A stretch of 64,000 nt of DNA from Scalindua sp964584595 (GCA_964584595.1 CAZPAM010000005.1:1-64000), one strand, 5' to 3'; shown: positions 17,071 through 27,350, numbered from the stretch's first letter. Made by a program: numbers and translations. The notes: generated by a model not told the origin, from the letters alone.

Positions 17071-17580
17071 CTATGCGTTACCGGCGCTAACCTGCGGTTC
17101 ACAATTAACCAGCTTGCCTATTTCGTCTGTAACCGCCAACACTTCTTCCTTGCTTAACTGAGGTTTTATAACTTCTGTATCCTTGTCTTCTCTAACGTTA
17201 TAAAGCACCAGGCATTCATTCCCATCGGATTTGTGTGAAGTCTTCAGCTTCAGTATCTTTTTTCTCATCAGATACAGGGACAACACATATCTGAAATTCA
17301 CTCTTGATACATCATTTTCGTTTTCAAGTTTATTAAACAAGTCATAGAAAACATCGATATTTGCATACTTCTGCACTGTTTCCGGTTTTTTAGGTACTTT
17401 CGTCTTCCAGTGTGAGAAGATGTCCCCCTCCCCCTTCTTATCCCAGCACCCCTCGCAAAAGTCCTTCCTTACAAATGCGTTGTCTTCATCATAAAGTGCT
17501 GAGAGGTAGACCTCCTCTTCTGCAAACGTTCTTTCACATAGAGAGCAGACCTTCGAACCCTTATTAATATACCATTCCAT
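17071..17580 (-). CDS. Zinc-finger-like conserved hypothetical protein
   Basis: A 169-residue protein whose first 45 residues carry CSLC and CEGCW about 30 residues apart, a probable treble-clef or ribbon zinc site. The remainder is mixed helical, with a basic middle (LMRKKILKLKTSHK). No signal peptide. Proteins of this plan are frequent conserved hypotheticals in planctomycetes; I cannot give a function. It lies 18 bases downstream of the L,D-transpeptidase gene on the same strand and is probably co-transcribed with it. Confidence 0.6.
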   Translation of the reverse strand: MEWYINKGSKVCSLCERTFAEEEVYLSALYDEDNAFVRKDFCEGCWDKKGEGDIFSHWKTKVPKKPETVQKYANIDVFYDLFNKLENENDVSRVNFRYVLSLYLMRKKILKLKTSHKSDGNECLVLYNVREDKDTEVIKPQLSKEEVLAVTDEIGKLVNCEPQVSAGNA

Positions 17581-17598
17581 CTTTAAACGAATCCTCTC

Positions 17599-18564
17599 TT
17601 ATCTCTGTATTACAACAGTCATTTTTGCCCTGACATAGTCAAAAAGATCTTCAACATCTTCATTTCTCAGCCGTATGCATCCATTCGACATCTCCTTACC
17701 GATCGAGTCAGGATCGGTTGTGCCATGGATTCCATAACCATAGAGCCCCTTCTTATCCTCAAAACCTATCCATCGTGTACCTAATACGTTCTTCGGGTCG
17801 CCAAATTGATATATTCCATCCGGTGAATACCATACGGGATTTACCAATTTATTATCTATAACAAATTTTCCCTCCGGCGTTTTGTCAGACTTGCCTGTGC
17901 CAACCGGATATTGCTTTATAAAGCGGCCATCTAATAGAAGTGTCAACGTGTAATCACTCTTATCTACTAATACTGTTACATTACCCTTCAGGATTTTCAA
18001 ACGTTCACCCACTCTAATACTTGTACGGTGTTTATTGTTTATGCGCATAATAAATTCGTAATTAGTATTAAATTTAGAGGCAATCTCTATCAGCGAATCA
18101 CCTGGCCTTACCACGTAAACAAATGCATCCTGACTGGGTTCTTTGGAAAACACAAGTTCTGCGTTTAATTCATTAAGTTTACTCTTTATTTCTTCCTGTC
18201 TGGCCTTATCAGTTTCTGCAAAATACAAATCTGACAACTCATTTCTTGCTTCATACTTCTTCCCATTCTTGAGATACTCGGAAACAAGCTTATACGAAAA
18301 CCCCTTCTCCCCCCTATCCTTCTTTTTCTTCTCTTCCTTCTTTACCTCTTTCTTGACTTCTTTCTTAACGTCTGGAGCAACACTCTTTTCAGGAACTTCC
18401 ACGTCGGGTACTTTATCAAGGTCATCTGTCGTAATGATTATATCGCCTTCTGTTATAAATCCTTTTTCCCCTTCGCCATAGACATTCTCTGCTATATTAA
18501 AACAGGGAAAGATGAGAAGGCAGGACAGGTTTATTATGATTATTCTGCAAGTCAGATTTTTCAT
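17599..18564 (-). CDS. Exported LysM and L,D-transpeptidase (YkuD) protein
   Basis: Cell-wall cross-linking enzyme candidate, 321 residues. It has an N-terminal signal peptide, a Lys/Glu-rich spacer (about 65-90, DVKKEVKKEVKKEEKKKK), a LysM repeat (about 148-195, YVVRPGDSLIEIASKFN) and a C-terminal YkuD domain. His280 (GIHGTT) and catalytic Cys296 (SNGCIRLRN) are present. Together with evidence of peptidoglycan in anammox planctomycetes, it suggests 3-3 cross-link formation or protein-peptidoglycan attachment. The spacer is low-complexity and coiled. Confidence 0.92.
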   Translation of the reverse strand: MKNLTCRIIIINLSCLLIFPCFNIAENVYGEGEKGFITEGDIIITTDDLDKVPDVEVPEKSVAPDVKKEVKKEVKKEEKKKKDRGEKGFSYKLVSEYLKNGKKYEARNELSDLYFAETDKARQEEIKSKLNELNAELVFSKEPSQDAFVYVVRPGDSLIEIASKFNTNYEFIMRINNKHRTSIRVGERLKILKGNVTVLVDKSDYTLTLLLDGRFIKQYPVGTGKSDKTPEGKFVIDNKLVNPVWYSPDGIYQFGDPKNVLGTRWIGFEDKKGLYGYGIHGTTDPDSIGKEMSNGCIRLRNEDVEDLFDYVRAKMTVVIQR

Positions 18565-18753
18565 TCAGATTCCTTTTATGATGCTCCGGTACTTTGCAAT
18601 GTAATAAATTTTAAGTCAATTTCTGGAGTTGCCGGAAAATAACACAGCATGATTTTGATGTCAAGTTAAAACAGAATGGTGAACCGACTGATTAACTTCT
18701 GAAAGGCAGGTTAGGCATTCTAGAATTTGTGGGTGATAGAAACTTCAGGGATT

Positions 18754-19407
18754 TTATACTGCTCTTACAAATATATTCTCTGCAATGTCCTTGTCCAGTG
18801 CCAGTTGTGTCTCACCATATTGAATAATAATACTCGGACGTTTTTGGTGTATCGTAAGTTCAAGTCCGGGGATCACTCCTATTGCCGAAAGCCTGTCCAG
18901 GCTTGCATGAGATTTGGTTGTGACGTATACCACCTTTACCTTTTCACCGGATTTGGTCTCAGATAATGGATTTATTACCGGCCCCAGTTTCCTTCTTGCA
19001 CTCGTACAACATTCACCGGGTGGAATCTTTTTTCCATGAGGGCATTCAGCAGGATGGCCAAGCAACGTACAGATACTTGCAATAATTTCTTCGTTTACAA
19101 AGTGTTCAAACTGGCAGGCGCCGGCTTCAAACTCATCACCGGTCATCTCCAGTACGTCATTTAAGAGTCTTTCAGCAATACGATGACGCCTGATAATCAA
19201 CTTTGCCCGATTTTTCCCATTATCTGTAAAAACTATCCTGGAATCACTTAAATTAATCAACTTCCTCTCAACCATTTTATTCAAATAATCTTTTGCTATT
19301 TCATTGCCAAACTTATCATCCATACGCGTACTTTCAGCCTTGCCATGATCCTCCTCAAGCATCCAGATATACTCAAGCATCTCTTCGATTTGTATCTCTT
19401 CAGCCAT
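18754..19407 (-). CDS. DtxR/MntR-family metal-dependent repressor with FeoA domain
   Basis: A 217-residue metalloregulator. It has an N-terminal winged helix (1-70), then a dimerisation/metal domain with the family segment RRHRIAERLLNDVL and metal-type residues in CQFEHFVNEEI. GHPAECPHGKKIP and a FeoA/SH3-like domain (about 145-215, LSAIGVIPGLELTIHQK) complete it. It follows feoB by 30 bases and is almost certainly in the same transcript. A separate feoA gene is missing, and the FeoA-like module exists only here. It probably senses Fe(II) or Mn(II) and controls feoB. Confidence 0.9.
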   Translation of the reverse strand: MAEEIQIEEMLEYIWMLEEDHGKAESTRMDDKFGNEIAKDYLNKMVERKLINLSDSRIVFTDNGKNRAKLIIRRHRIAERLLNDVLEMTGDEFEAGACQFEHFVNEEIIASICTLLGHPAECPHGKKIPPGECCTSARRKLGPVINPLSETKSGEKVKVVYVTTKSHASLDRLSAIGVIPGLELTIHQKRPSIIIQYGETQLALDKDIAENIFVRAV

Positions 19408-19437
19408 TTAAACCAACTCCTAATTAATATAAACTTT

Positions 19438-21726
19438 TCAAATTGACAGCCACTGTAGTATATATCTCAGGATTCCACCAACAAGGAAAGCAAACGGTAT
19501 AATGAAAGCAAGCATGTAAAATGCAGTCTTAGCGCCCCTTTCCTTTATCATAACAAAGAAATTCGCCAGGCAAGGCACAAAAAGCGTGATAACAACAAGT
19601 GCCACTATAAGTTGATTCGGGTCAATCGTAAGGCCGCCGGCTTTCTCCTCCAATGCCTTGAAAATACTCACAACGGCATAATCCCTGCGCAGGAAACCCA
19701 GTAAAAAACCACTCGTAGTCTCAACCGGCAAGCCCAGAAAGTGCTTTACCACAGGCCTGGCCGCCAACTCAATGTACGTTAAAATACCAAGTTTTGTAAG
19801 TATAAACAATATAAATGTGCCTAATACAAATAAAGGCACAGCCTCCTTAAGAAACCATTTAGTCCTGTAATATGTTTTCAATAATATATTAGTCAACTTC
19901 GGCCTTCTGAATGGAGGCATTTCCATAAGGAAGTCCGACCCTTCCCCCTTAAGAACCTTTGAAGAGATATAGCCAACCAGTAACATTTGAGAAAATATAA
20001 CAGCAAAATAAATTGTCAAGTGCACTCCGGATACACTGCCCAGTATCCCCGCAATCACCCCTAACTGAGCCGAACACGGCACAGCAAGCGCAAGCAGCAA
20101 AGTAGATATAATTCTTTCCTTCCTGGTATCGAGTATACGTGTAGTCAAGGTGGCCATGGTATCACAGCCCAGTCCCAACACCATGGGAAGAACCGCCTTA
20201 CCATTTAAACCGATTACCTTGAAAAACCTGTTTAGCATCACAGCCAGCCTCGGTAAATATCCGCTGTCCTCCATCAACCCAAAGCTTACAAAGAAAAAGC
20301 CGACAATGGGCAGTATTATAGCTATTGAGTAGGTCACACCTACCTGTACTATGCCTGCTTCTTCACCCATGAACAATTGGAAAATTATATTGTCGGCGCT
20401 CATAAATTTCTGAAAAAATAATCCGAGGTAATAATTGATTCCCTGAAAATTTACATGTGTAAACACATATTCAATGTCAGTAAATGGTATAAACACTCTG
20501 AAATTAAACCCGCCGGACATTGCCAGTGATGAACCAAAAATCTTGCTCTCTATAAAATCAACACACTCTCCGGCGCCAAACTCCCCCACTATTTTGTAAA
20601 TACCCCATAAAACCACAAGCAGCATCGGCCATGCAAGGCCGGGATGCATGGTTAAAGTGCCAAGGATACTGGTTATTTTCCGGCCTGACTTGTATTCTCT
20701 TGCGAACAGATAAAATGAATAAAAACCGACTGATACTCCGCCGCCCGCAAGCCTCAATATCATGGCCGTTTGTCCGCTTGCCACCACATAATTTGCAATC
20801 ATAAACATCAGCAGATCCATAACCTTTAACCCGATAAAGAAGGAGATCAGAGGCATTATAAAGAAGAAGAATGCATTTCTTGCTATCGCACCTGATTTTT
20901 CCTCCTTACCTCTGTAGCTTACAATCCCCTCCAATAGATTATCTACATATTCACTGCGCTTCCTGATTATTACATAACTTAAAGAATGGCCGTATTTGGT
21001 TTGCACATCGTCCCGGACCTTGTGAATACTGTCGATTAGCTGCTTATCAAATTTTAAAGTCTTCTCCAAATCCTCATCGTAAGACAGCACCATTATGGCC
21101 ACCGCCCTTTTCTTGACCGTAAGGTTGTCCGGCAGTAATTCCTCAATCTTCTTTATACCCTCCTCGATATCATCCCCGTAATAAATACCTGTCTTTGGAA
21201 CTTTTACCGAGTCAGCTGAGTTTCTTAATGTGTTGATTCCATACTTCTGAGTAGCAATCGTCTTTGTTAGAGTCACCCCCAGTGTCTTCTGTAATTTATC
21301 GGTATCGATGGTCATACCCCTGTCCAGCGTCTCGTCCCACATGTTCAAACCTATCGATACGGAAAGGCCCATTTCTGCCAACTGAGTAGTTATCAATAAT
21401 CCCCTCTGAATATTCTTGGCATCTATTATCTGGATTATCTTCTGCTCTTCATCTCTCAGAAGAATGTCGCGCGCAACCCTCTCATCTTCCGAGTGTGAGA
21501 TCAGGCTGTTGGCTCCCGGTGTATCAACCACCTCAACCGTTTCATTGGAGCCCACATACATACCACGGGAAACCTCTACTGTTGTCCCCGGATAATTTGA
21601 GACGGTTACATACTTCCCGGTAAGCAATCCAAACAGTACGCTCTTCCCTACATTTGGATTACCAACAAGCGCAATTCGATAATCAATTGCCTTGGAATCA
21701 GGAATTTTTATTTTTGTATCATGCAT
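19438..21726 (-). CDS. feoB: Ferrous iron transporter FeoB
   Basis: A 762-residue GTPase-permease for Fe(II) uptake. N-terminal G domain: G1 GNPNVGKS (22-29), G2 YPGTTVE, G3 DTPG (68-71), G4 NMWD. A helical spacer follows, then a core of about nine membrane helices with the Gate motifs (LGLGCDTMAT and AVPCSAQLGV). The C-terminus is the ordinary membrane type. An organism with this much Fe-S and heme protein needs high ferrous iron import. A Fur-like palindrome lies 59-79 bases upstream of the start. Confidence 0.95.
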   Translation of the reverse strand: MHDTKIKIPDSKAIDYRIALVGNPNVGKSVLFGLLTGKYVTVSNYPGTTVEVSRGMYVGSNETVEVVDTPGANSLISHSEDERVARDILLRDEEQKIIQIIDAKNIQRGLLITTQLAEMGLSVSIGLNMWDETLDRGMTIDTDKLQKTLGVTLTKTIATQKYGINTLRNSADSVKVPKTGIYYGDDIEEGIKKIEELLPDNLTVKKRAVAIMVLSYDEDLEKTLKFDKQLIDSIHKVRDDVQTKYGHSLSYVIIRKRSEYVDNLLEGIVSYRGKEEKSGAIARNAFFFFIMPLISFFIGLKVMDLLMFMIANYVVASGQTAMILRLAGGGVSVGFYSFYLFAREYKSGRKITSILGTLTMHPGLAWPMLLVVLWGIYKIVGEFGAGECVDFIESKIFGSSLAMSGGFNFRVFIPFTDIEYVFTHVNFQGINYYLGLFFQKFMSADNIIFQLFMGEEAGIVQVGVTYSIAIILPIVGFFFVSFGLMEDSGYLPRLAVMLNRFFKVIGLNGKAVLPMVLGLGCDTMATLTTRILDTRKERIISTLLLALAVPCSAQLGVIAGILGSVSGVHLTIYFAVIFSQMLLVGYISSKVLKGEGSDFLMEMPPFRRPKLTNILLKTYYRTKWFLKEAVPLFVLGTFILFILTKLGILTYIELAARPVVKHFLGLPVETTSGFLLGFLRRDYAVVSIFKALEEKAGGLTIDPNQLIVALVVITLFVPCLANFFVMIKERGAKTAFYMLAFIIPFAFLVGGILRYILQWLSI

Positions 21727-21784
21727 TTCTAAAACTGTTACATATAAGTGTTAATCTGTCAAAGAGTTATAATACCACAAGATA

Positions 21785-21805
21785 AATTGAGAACGAGTCT
21801 CAATT
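21785..21805. promoter_or_regulatory. Fur-like operator upstream of feoB
   Basis: A perfect inverted repeat with 8-bp arms (AATTGAGA at 21785-21792 and TCTCAATT at 21798-21805) around a 5-base centre. It matches the TGAGAAnnnnTCTCA-like core of proteobacterial Fur boxes better than the known DtxR or MntR operators. A TATAAT -10 box on the minus strand lies at 21821-21826, placing the palindrome just downstream of it, a position that would block transcription. Confidence 0.65.
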
Positions 21806-21981
21806 ACATATGGCCTATATATTATACGAATATCCTGTAAAGTCAATTCATATTTAGATTTAGATTTTGTTGATGCATTATTTATACTTGATATTAAATG
21901 TACTTAGTATATATTTATCGTTTAATAACTTCCCACTTTCAGATTTATAGTGATTTAATCATGCAGGAGAAGCCCGTTCGG

Positions 21982-22013
21982 AATTTCTGATATTTTACTT
22001 TCACTCAGAAATT
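21982..22013. repeat. Hairpin-forming inverted repeat in the feoB-kinase gap
   Basis: AATTTCTGA (21982-21990) and TCAGAAATT (22005-22013) form a perfect 9-bp stem with a 14-base loop. No T-run follows on either strand, so it is not a clear terminator. It may be an operator or leader structure for the kinase gene at 22228. The rest of 21806-22227 is AT-rich, with no gene. Confidence 0.4.
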
Positions 22014-22227
22014 TCATAAAAGGAACGGTAAGGAAAGTGTATTTCCTGGCGTCTTCTGGTGGATAGATTTTAAATTTGAACCTTCCATATCTTCTGCATG
22101 ATATAGCAAGAAGTAAGTAGCCTTTCTAGCAAGATATCTCTTTCAAAGTTGGTAGTCAAAAGATTTAAGACATGGATTTCACAGGCTTGATTCTAATGAA
22201 TAAAGTTAAAACTCTATTAAAAATTCT

Positions 22228-24114
22228 ATGAAGACAATTCCCAATATACTTGTTGTAGATGACAACAAGGAGCTATGTATCAGTCTGAATGATATCTTAG
22301 AGGAGAAAGGCTATTCCGTAGAGTATCTGCATAATGGCAAGGATGCAATTGCACTGGCCCTGAGAAACAGATATGACATAATCATTATCGATATTAGATT
22401 ACCTGACATGCCTGGTACCGAGGTTGTTAGTGAAATTTTAAGAACTTTGCCCTCAACAGAATTCATCTATATTACCGGACATGCTTCGCTCGAGAGTGCT
22501 ATCGAAGCGGTGAAACAAGAGCATATAATTTCATACGAGACTAAACCATTAAATTTAGACCATTTTATATCAACCATAAACCAGGTATTTATGCGCAGGG
22601 AGTCAGAAGAGAAGTTAAAAGAGAGTGAGGAGCGCTTTAGAGAGTTGGCAGAAAACATTCCTGAAGTCTTCTGGGTCACCTCACCTGATTTCGAACGTAT
22701 AATATATATAAGCCCTGCATACGAGACTGTTTGGGGTCGTACATGCAAAAGTTTGTATGAACAGCCAAAGTCCTGGGTTGACAATATTCATCCGGATGAT
22801 AGTAAAAGGGTTATTACGGCTCTTGAGAAGCATGTGCAGGACAAAGAGAACTTTGCAGAAGAATATAGAATTATCCGCCCTGACGGGTCAATACGCTGGG
22901 TACTGGATCGTGCTTTTTCGGTCAAGGCAGCATCCGGGGCAACTGACCACATCGTTGGAATTGCAGAAGACATCACAGAGCGCAAGAAGATGGAAGAGTC
23001 ACTCTTACAGTCAGAGAAACTAAGGTCCATAGGTACGATAAGTTCAGGGGTCGCTCATGAGTTTAATAATGTCCTCGCAATCATCTCCGGTAATGTACAG
23101 CTGCTGGAAGACACCTATAAAGACCATGAAGAATTGATTAATGCACTCCGCACTATTAAGAGGGTAGCCAATGATGGTGCGGAAATATCCAGCAAGATGC
23201 TTCAATTTACCAGAACAGCAAAAGATACCTCAGGGCATACGCCTTCTAATATAAGGGATATAATCAAACACTCTATCGATTTCACAATGCCCAGATGGAA
23301 GAACATGGCTCATTCGAACGGCATAAACTACGACATGGACACTGAAGGCATGAAGAAAATACCGCTCATACTGTGTAACCCCACAGAGCTGAGGGAGGTG
23401 TTTGTAAATATAATAAACAACGCCCTTGATGCCATGCCTGATGGCGGCTGTATGACCTTCAGTACATGGAGTGATAAAGACACAGTATCCATCAGGATTT
23501 CCGATAATGGAGAGGGTATGTCCGGGGAAGTAAAGGAAAGCATATTTGATCCATTTTTCACCACCAAGATGGCAGTCGGGACTGGATTGGGCATGAGTAC
23601 GGCTTACGGTATTATAAACAGACATGACGGCAAGATAGAGGTGGAGAGCGAGGTCAATAGAGGCAGTATATTTACCCTGCAATTCCCGATAACCACTAAA
23701 GTAGACAGCCTGAACAAGCTCCATGAACAGATGGAAAATACAACAAGCAAGCCCCTCCGCATCATGGTGATAGATGACGAAACCTCTATATGCGATATTC
23801 TTGATAAATATCTCTCCGGACGCGGCCACCTGGTCAGGACGGTTGACGATGGTGCAGAGGCTATAATACTTACCAGTAATGACGATTATGATCTTGTGTT
23901 ATGTGACATAGCCATGCCGGAAGTTTCCGGTAATGATGTAATAAAGGCTTTGAATGGATTGGATAAGAGACCAAGGATAGGCATAATCACAGGTTGGGGA
24001 GAGGAGATCAAGGCTGTGGATAAAGAGGACATGAAGGTTGACTTTATTATCAGGAAACCATTTGATTTACCGGTACTAATAAATCATATAAATGCCCTAT
24101 TCAATACTGATTGA
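22228..24114 (+). CDS. Hybrid sensor histidine kinase (REC-PAS-HisKA-HATPase-REC)
   Basis: A 628-residue soluble phosphorelay protein. Residues 1-125 are a receiver with phospho-acceptor Asp55 (IIIDIRLPD). Residues about 133-255 are PAS with PAC. HisKA carries His277 (VAHEFNNVLA). The ATPase has N-box NIINNALDAMPDGG and G-boxes DNGEGM and GTGLGM. The C-terminal receiver (about 508-628) has Asp in LCDIAMPE. Having receivers at both ends suggests it both receives and passes on phosphate. No membrane segment, so it senses an internal signal. First of four linked signalling genes. Confidence 0.92.
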   Translation: MKTIPNILVVDDNKELCISLNDILEEKGYSVEYLHNGKDAIALALRNRYDIIIIDIRLPDMPGTEVVSEILRTLPSTEFIYITGHASLESAIEAVKQEHIISYETKPLNLDHFISTINQVFMRRESEEKLKESEERFRELAENIPEVFWVTSPDFERIIYISPAYETVWGRTCKSLYEQPKSWVDNIHPDDSKRVITALEKHVQDKENFAEEYRIIRPDGSIRWVLDRAFSVKAASGATDHIVGIAEDITERKKMEESLLQSEKLRSIGTISSGVAHEFNNVLAIISGNVQLLEDTYKDHEELINALRTIKRVANDGAEISSKMLQFTRTAKDTSGHTPSNIRDIIKHSIDFTMPRWKNMAHSNGINYDMDTEGMKKIPLILCNPTELREVFVNIINNALDAMPDGGCMTFSTWSDKDTVSIRISDNGEGMSGEVKESIFDPFFTTKMAVGTGLGMSTAYGIINRHDGKIEVESEVNRGSIFTLQFPITTKVDSLNKLHEQMENTTSKPLRIMVIDDETSICDILDKYLSGRGHLVRTVDDGAEAIILTSNDDYDLVLCDIAMPEVSGNDVIKALNGLDKRPRIGIITGWGEEIKAVDKEDMKVDFIIRKPFDLPVLINHINALFNTD

Positions 24115-24165
24115 CAATCCATTAATAAGCAATCTTCAATCAACAATAGAATATCATAAATCCAG

Positions 24166-25785
24166 ATGGCAAACGGAGCGTTAAACACAAAATCAAACCT
24201 ATTATCTACATGCTTATTTATTTTTGCAATCGGTGCCTCTGTTTTCTCTATAGTGTTAGGGTTGGTCGTAGTAACGGGTTGGTTTACCGGCAATGCAACA
24301 TTAATACAAATTCTGCCCTTGTTCGTACCCATGCAGTTCAATACGGCACTTGGATTTATTCTGTGTGGGTCAGGCATGCTCCTGGATATATTCAAAAGCC
24401 GGTACAGTACAATTGTCATAGGCATATTGATCATCATTGTAGGAGGCTTGACACTTCTTGAATATTTAACGGGACTGAATCTTTTTATTGATGAGTTATT
24501 TATGAAACATACCATCACTGTTAAGACATCACACCCCGGACGAATGGCCCCGAACACGGCCACATGCTTTGTCCTTATCGGTTCGATTCTGACTTTTTCT
24601 ACTCTCTTCAGGAAATCAACATACCAATCTATTTTTAAGTCTGTACTTGTATCACTCGTACTGGGCCTGAGTATAGTTGCTCTATTCGGATACATAATTC
24701 AACTTGAGACGGCCTATGGCTGGGGCAGCCTTACTCGAATGGCTGTGCATACTTCTATTGGATTTGTTGTCCTCAGCGTTGGCTACCTGATATTTACCTG
24801 GTGCAACGATCTTACAGATGGAGCAATAATTCCGCGCTGGTTGCCTGTTCTTACTGCAATCGGTACATTGTCTGTGGCTATCTGTTTTTGGCAGGCAGTT
24901 CAATCTGAATTTTATAAGATAGGTGAACAGAATGATCTATCTACAGGGTTCCCTCATTTTCCTACAACTGGCCTGATTGCAGGTGTACTACTAGCCATAG
25001 CTTTAACTTTGTCAGCTTACCTTGCCTATAAGCGAGAAGTTTTGAAAACAAAACAGGCTCTGACAGGTGAAACCTCCAGACGGATGCAAGCTGAAGATGA
25101 ATTAACGGTCTCTCAGGAGATGCTGATTCAAGCTGAAAAGCTGGCAATGGTGGGAAAGCTATCAAGTGGTATCGCTCACGAAATACGCAATCCACTTTCA
25201 GCAATCAGCGCTTCTGCCTATTATCTGAAAGAGAAACTAAAAGATGCTGATGAAAAAACTAAATCTCACCTCGACCGCATAAACAACCAGGTTAATATTT
25301 CCAACGATATTATCCAGGACATGCAGAACCTTACACAGATGAGAGAACTAACAATGGCTCAGGTAGACATAGCCGTTGCTGTAGCGGATGGAATAAACAG
25401 CTCCAAAGTACCACAGACCGTCAATGTAATTAATGAGGTACCGGACGGGGAGTTCATTGTGACCATAGACACGAAACAGGCCTCAATAGTATTTAAGAAC
25501 ATCCTGGCCAATGCCATAGAGGCAATGGATAACGAAGGCACTATCCGGATTACTGCTCATCAATCAGGGGACAAATGGGTAGATATCTCGTTCCAGGATT
25601 CCGGCCCTGATATTACGCAGGAAAACCTGAATAAGGTTTTCCAACCGTTTTTCAGTACAAAGACGTCAGGGTTTGGATTTGGTCTTGCTTTATGTAAAAC
25701 AATTATGGAGAAACATGGCGGTGAGATAGAGGCTCACTCAGAAGCAGGAAAGGATACTACATTCATCGTTCGCTTCCCATGTTGA
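24166..25785 (+). CDS. Membrane sensor histidine kinase
   Basis: A 539-residue kinase. The first ~285 residues contain about eight hydrophobic helices in a MASE-like integral sensor with no large loop. A coiled linker follows. HisKA has His338 (IAHEIRNPLSAIS), then an HATPase domain with N-box ILANAIEAMDNEG, DSGP (a reduced G1 box in place of DxGxG) and FGFGLAL. It lies 51 bases after the hybrid kinase on the same strand. No cognate regulator with a DNA-binding domain is nearby. Confidence 0.9.
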   Translation: MANGALNTKSNLLSTCLFIFAIGASVFSIVLGLVVVTGWFTGNATLIQILPLFVPMQFNTALGFILCGSGMLLDIFKSRYSTIVIGILIIIVGGLTLLEYLTGLNLFIDELFMKHTITVKTSHPGRMAPNTATCFVLIGSILTFSTLFRKSTYQSIFKSVLVSLVLGLSIVALFGYIIQLETAYGWGSLTRMAVHTSIGFVVLSVGYLIFTWCNDLTDGAIIPRWLPVLTAIGTLSVAICFWQAVQSEFYKIGEQNDLSTGFPHFPTTGLIAGVLLAIALTLSAYLAYKREVLKTKQALTGETSRRMQAEDELTVSQEMLIQAEKLAMVGKLSSGIAHEIRNPLSAISASAYYLKEKLKDADEKTKSHLDRINNQVNISNDIIQDMQNLTQMRELTMAQVDIAVAVADGINSSKVPQTVNVINEVPDGEFIVTIDTKQASIVFKNILANAIEAMDNEGTIRITAHQSGDKWVDISFQDSGPDITQENLNKVFQPFFSTKTSGFGFGLALCKTIMEKHGGEIEAHSEAGKDTTFIVRFPC

Positions 25786-25832
25786 GTTTATTTCTGTGTT
25801 TAAATTCAAGAACTTTTACATAACTTTTTAAA

Positions 25833-27350
25833 ATGTTAAGAAATATAAGAATCGGTTATCGGCTCAGCATCGGCTTTGGGCTGCTGGTTTTAGTTCTTAT
25901 TCTTTTGGCAGGGTTTGCATTGAACCGTATGAATCTGCTGGCAAAACAGACTACCTTGATGCATGACCACCCGCTAGCTGTCAGCAATGCTGTGCTCAGG
26001 ATCAATACCAATATTATAAGAATTCACCGTAATATGAAAGACGTTGCCCTTGCCCAATCTGAGGCCGGTATTGAAATTGCATCCCGTAAAGTAGACAAAT
26101 GTGAAGAAAATGTTTACAAAGACTTCGTCATTATAGATAAGCAATTCCTGGGTGAAAATGAAAAGTATGAAAAGGCTTTAAAGGTATTTTCTGAATGGAA
26201 GGTTATTCGTGATAGGGTACTTTCCTTGAAGCGTGACGGGGAAAATCTGGTAGCAGCCAATATCACGAAAGGCATAGGTGCAATTCATGTGTTAAGAATT
26301 GAGAAAGCAATGGAGTCCCTTAGTGATTTTGCTCAAGGCAAGGCTAAGGAATTATACGACACCGTTAAAGATGTGGAACAAGAAGCATTAAAGATGATGT
26401 ATCTGCTATTTGGTGTTTCACTTGCTTTAGTGATTGTATTTGCGATTGTTTTCACCAGAAGCATTACAGCTCCTGTTTTAAGATTAACTAAATTAACAGA
26501 ATTGGCAACTGGAGGTGATTTAACACACAAAATAGATATTTTGACTAAAGATGAGATTGGGAAATTGGCAAATTCCTTTAATACCATGATTCACTCTCTA
26601 AAACAAGCGCAGGAAGAACTTGTAACGAAAGAGAAATTCGCCACTATTGGCCGTATATCAGGCTCTATTGCGCACGACATCAGACATCCCCTGGCTACTA
26701 TTAAGAACTCTGCCTATTTCCTTGACATGACACTAAAGGAGCCCAATGAAAAGACAAAAAAGCACCTCAAGCTCATCAGCAATGAAGTTCTCTTTGCAAA
26801 TGAAATTATTACGAGTCTCATGCGCCTGTCGGAAACAAAAAAAGCAGAAATGAACAAGACCAATATCAACGAATTAGTAAATAATTTCTTCTCGTCATAC
26901 TCTTTGCCGGAACATATAAAGCTCGTAACTGAATTTGATAACGAATGCCCTGATATTATGGTTGATCGATCTCACCTTATGCTGATCCTTACAAATCTGG
27001 CATCAAATGCAATAAGTGCTATGCCGGAAAGCGGTACTATCACCGTGAAGACGCAGAGCGTTTGGAATCTGGAGCGAGCTGGAGACTTTGTAGAGATCGC
27101 TTTTGCTGACACCGGCAGCGGCATTCATAGAGATAACCTGGACAAAGTATTTGAGCCATTCTATACAACGAAGTCCAAAGGAATAGGACTTGGCCTCTCT
27201 ATAGTCAATGAAGTTATCACGGCTAATGACGGATATATATCAGTAGAAAGCGAAGACGAGAAAGGGAGTACGTTTAAATTGTTATTCCCTCCAATTTTAC
27301 AACTAAACGACACGGACGAGAAAACAGAGAAAGGAAATGAAGCGGTATGA
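25833..27350 (+). CDS. Sensor histidine kinase with 4-helix-bundle and HAMP
   Basis: A 505-residue kinase. It has one membrane helix near the N-terminus (about 9-29) and an extracytoplasmic four-helix bundle of the MCP type (30-185). A second membrane helix (about 187-210), HAMP (about 211-263), HisKA with His281 (IAHDIRHPLATIK) and an HATPase (ASNAISAMPESG, DTGSGI, GIGLGLS) follow. The stop overlaps the start of the double-receiver gene by 4 bases, so the two are translationally coupled partners. Confidence 0.92.
   Translation: MLRNIRIGYRLSIGFGLLVLVLILLAGFALNRMNLLAKQTTLMHDHPLAVSNAVLRINTNIIRIHRNMKDVALAQSEAGIEIASRKVDKCEENVYKDFVIIDKQFLGENEKYEKALKVFSEWKVIRDRVLSLKRDGENLVAANITKGIGAIHVLRIEKAMESLSDFAQGKAKELYDTVKDVEQEALKMMYLLFGVSLALVIVFAIVFTRSITAPVLRLTKLTELATGGDLTHKIDILTKDEIGKLANSFNTMIHSLKQAQEELVTKEKFATIGRISGSIAHDIRHPLATIKNSAYFLDMTLKEPNEKTKKHLKLISNEVLFANEIITSLMRLSETKKAEMNKTNINELVNNFFSSYSLPEHIKLVTEFDNECPDIMVDRSHLMLILTNLASNAISAMPESGTITVKTQSVWNLERAGDFVEIAFADTGSGIHRDNLDKVFEPFYTTKSKGIGLGLSIVNEVITANDGYISVESEDEKGSTFKLLFPPILQLNDTDEKTEKGNEAV

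Noticed and set aside
18754..19407. Reading the palindrome at 21785 as a DtxR operator because this gene is DtxR-like
   Set aside because: The sequence lacks the TTAGG-type arms of DtxR boxes and matches Fur-type arms instead; I left the regulator open.
23230..23829. 199-codon minus-strand frame opposite the hybrid kinase
   Set aside because: It overlaps conserved HATPase motifs on the other strand, so it is not an independent gene.
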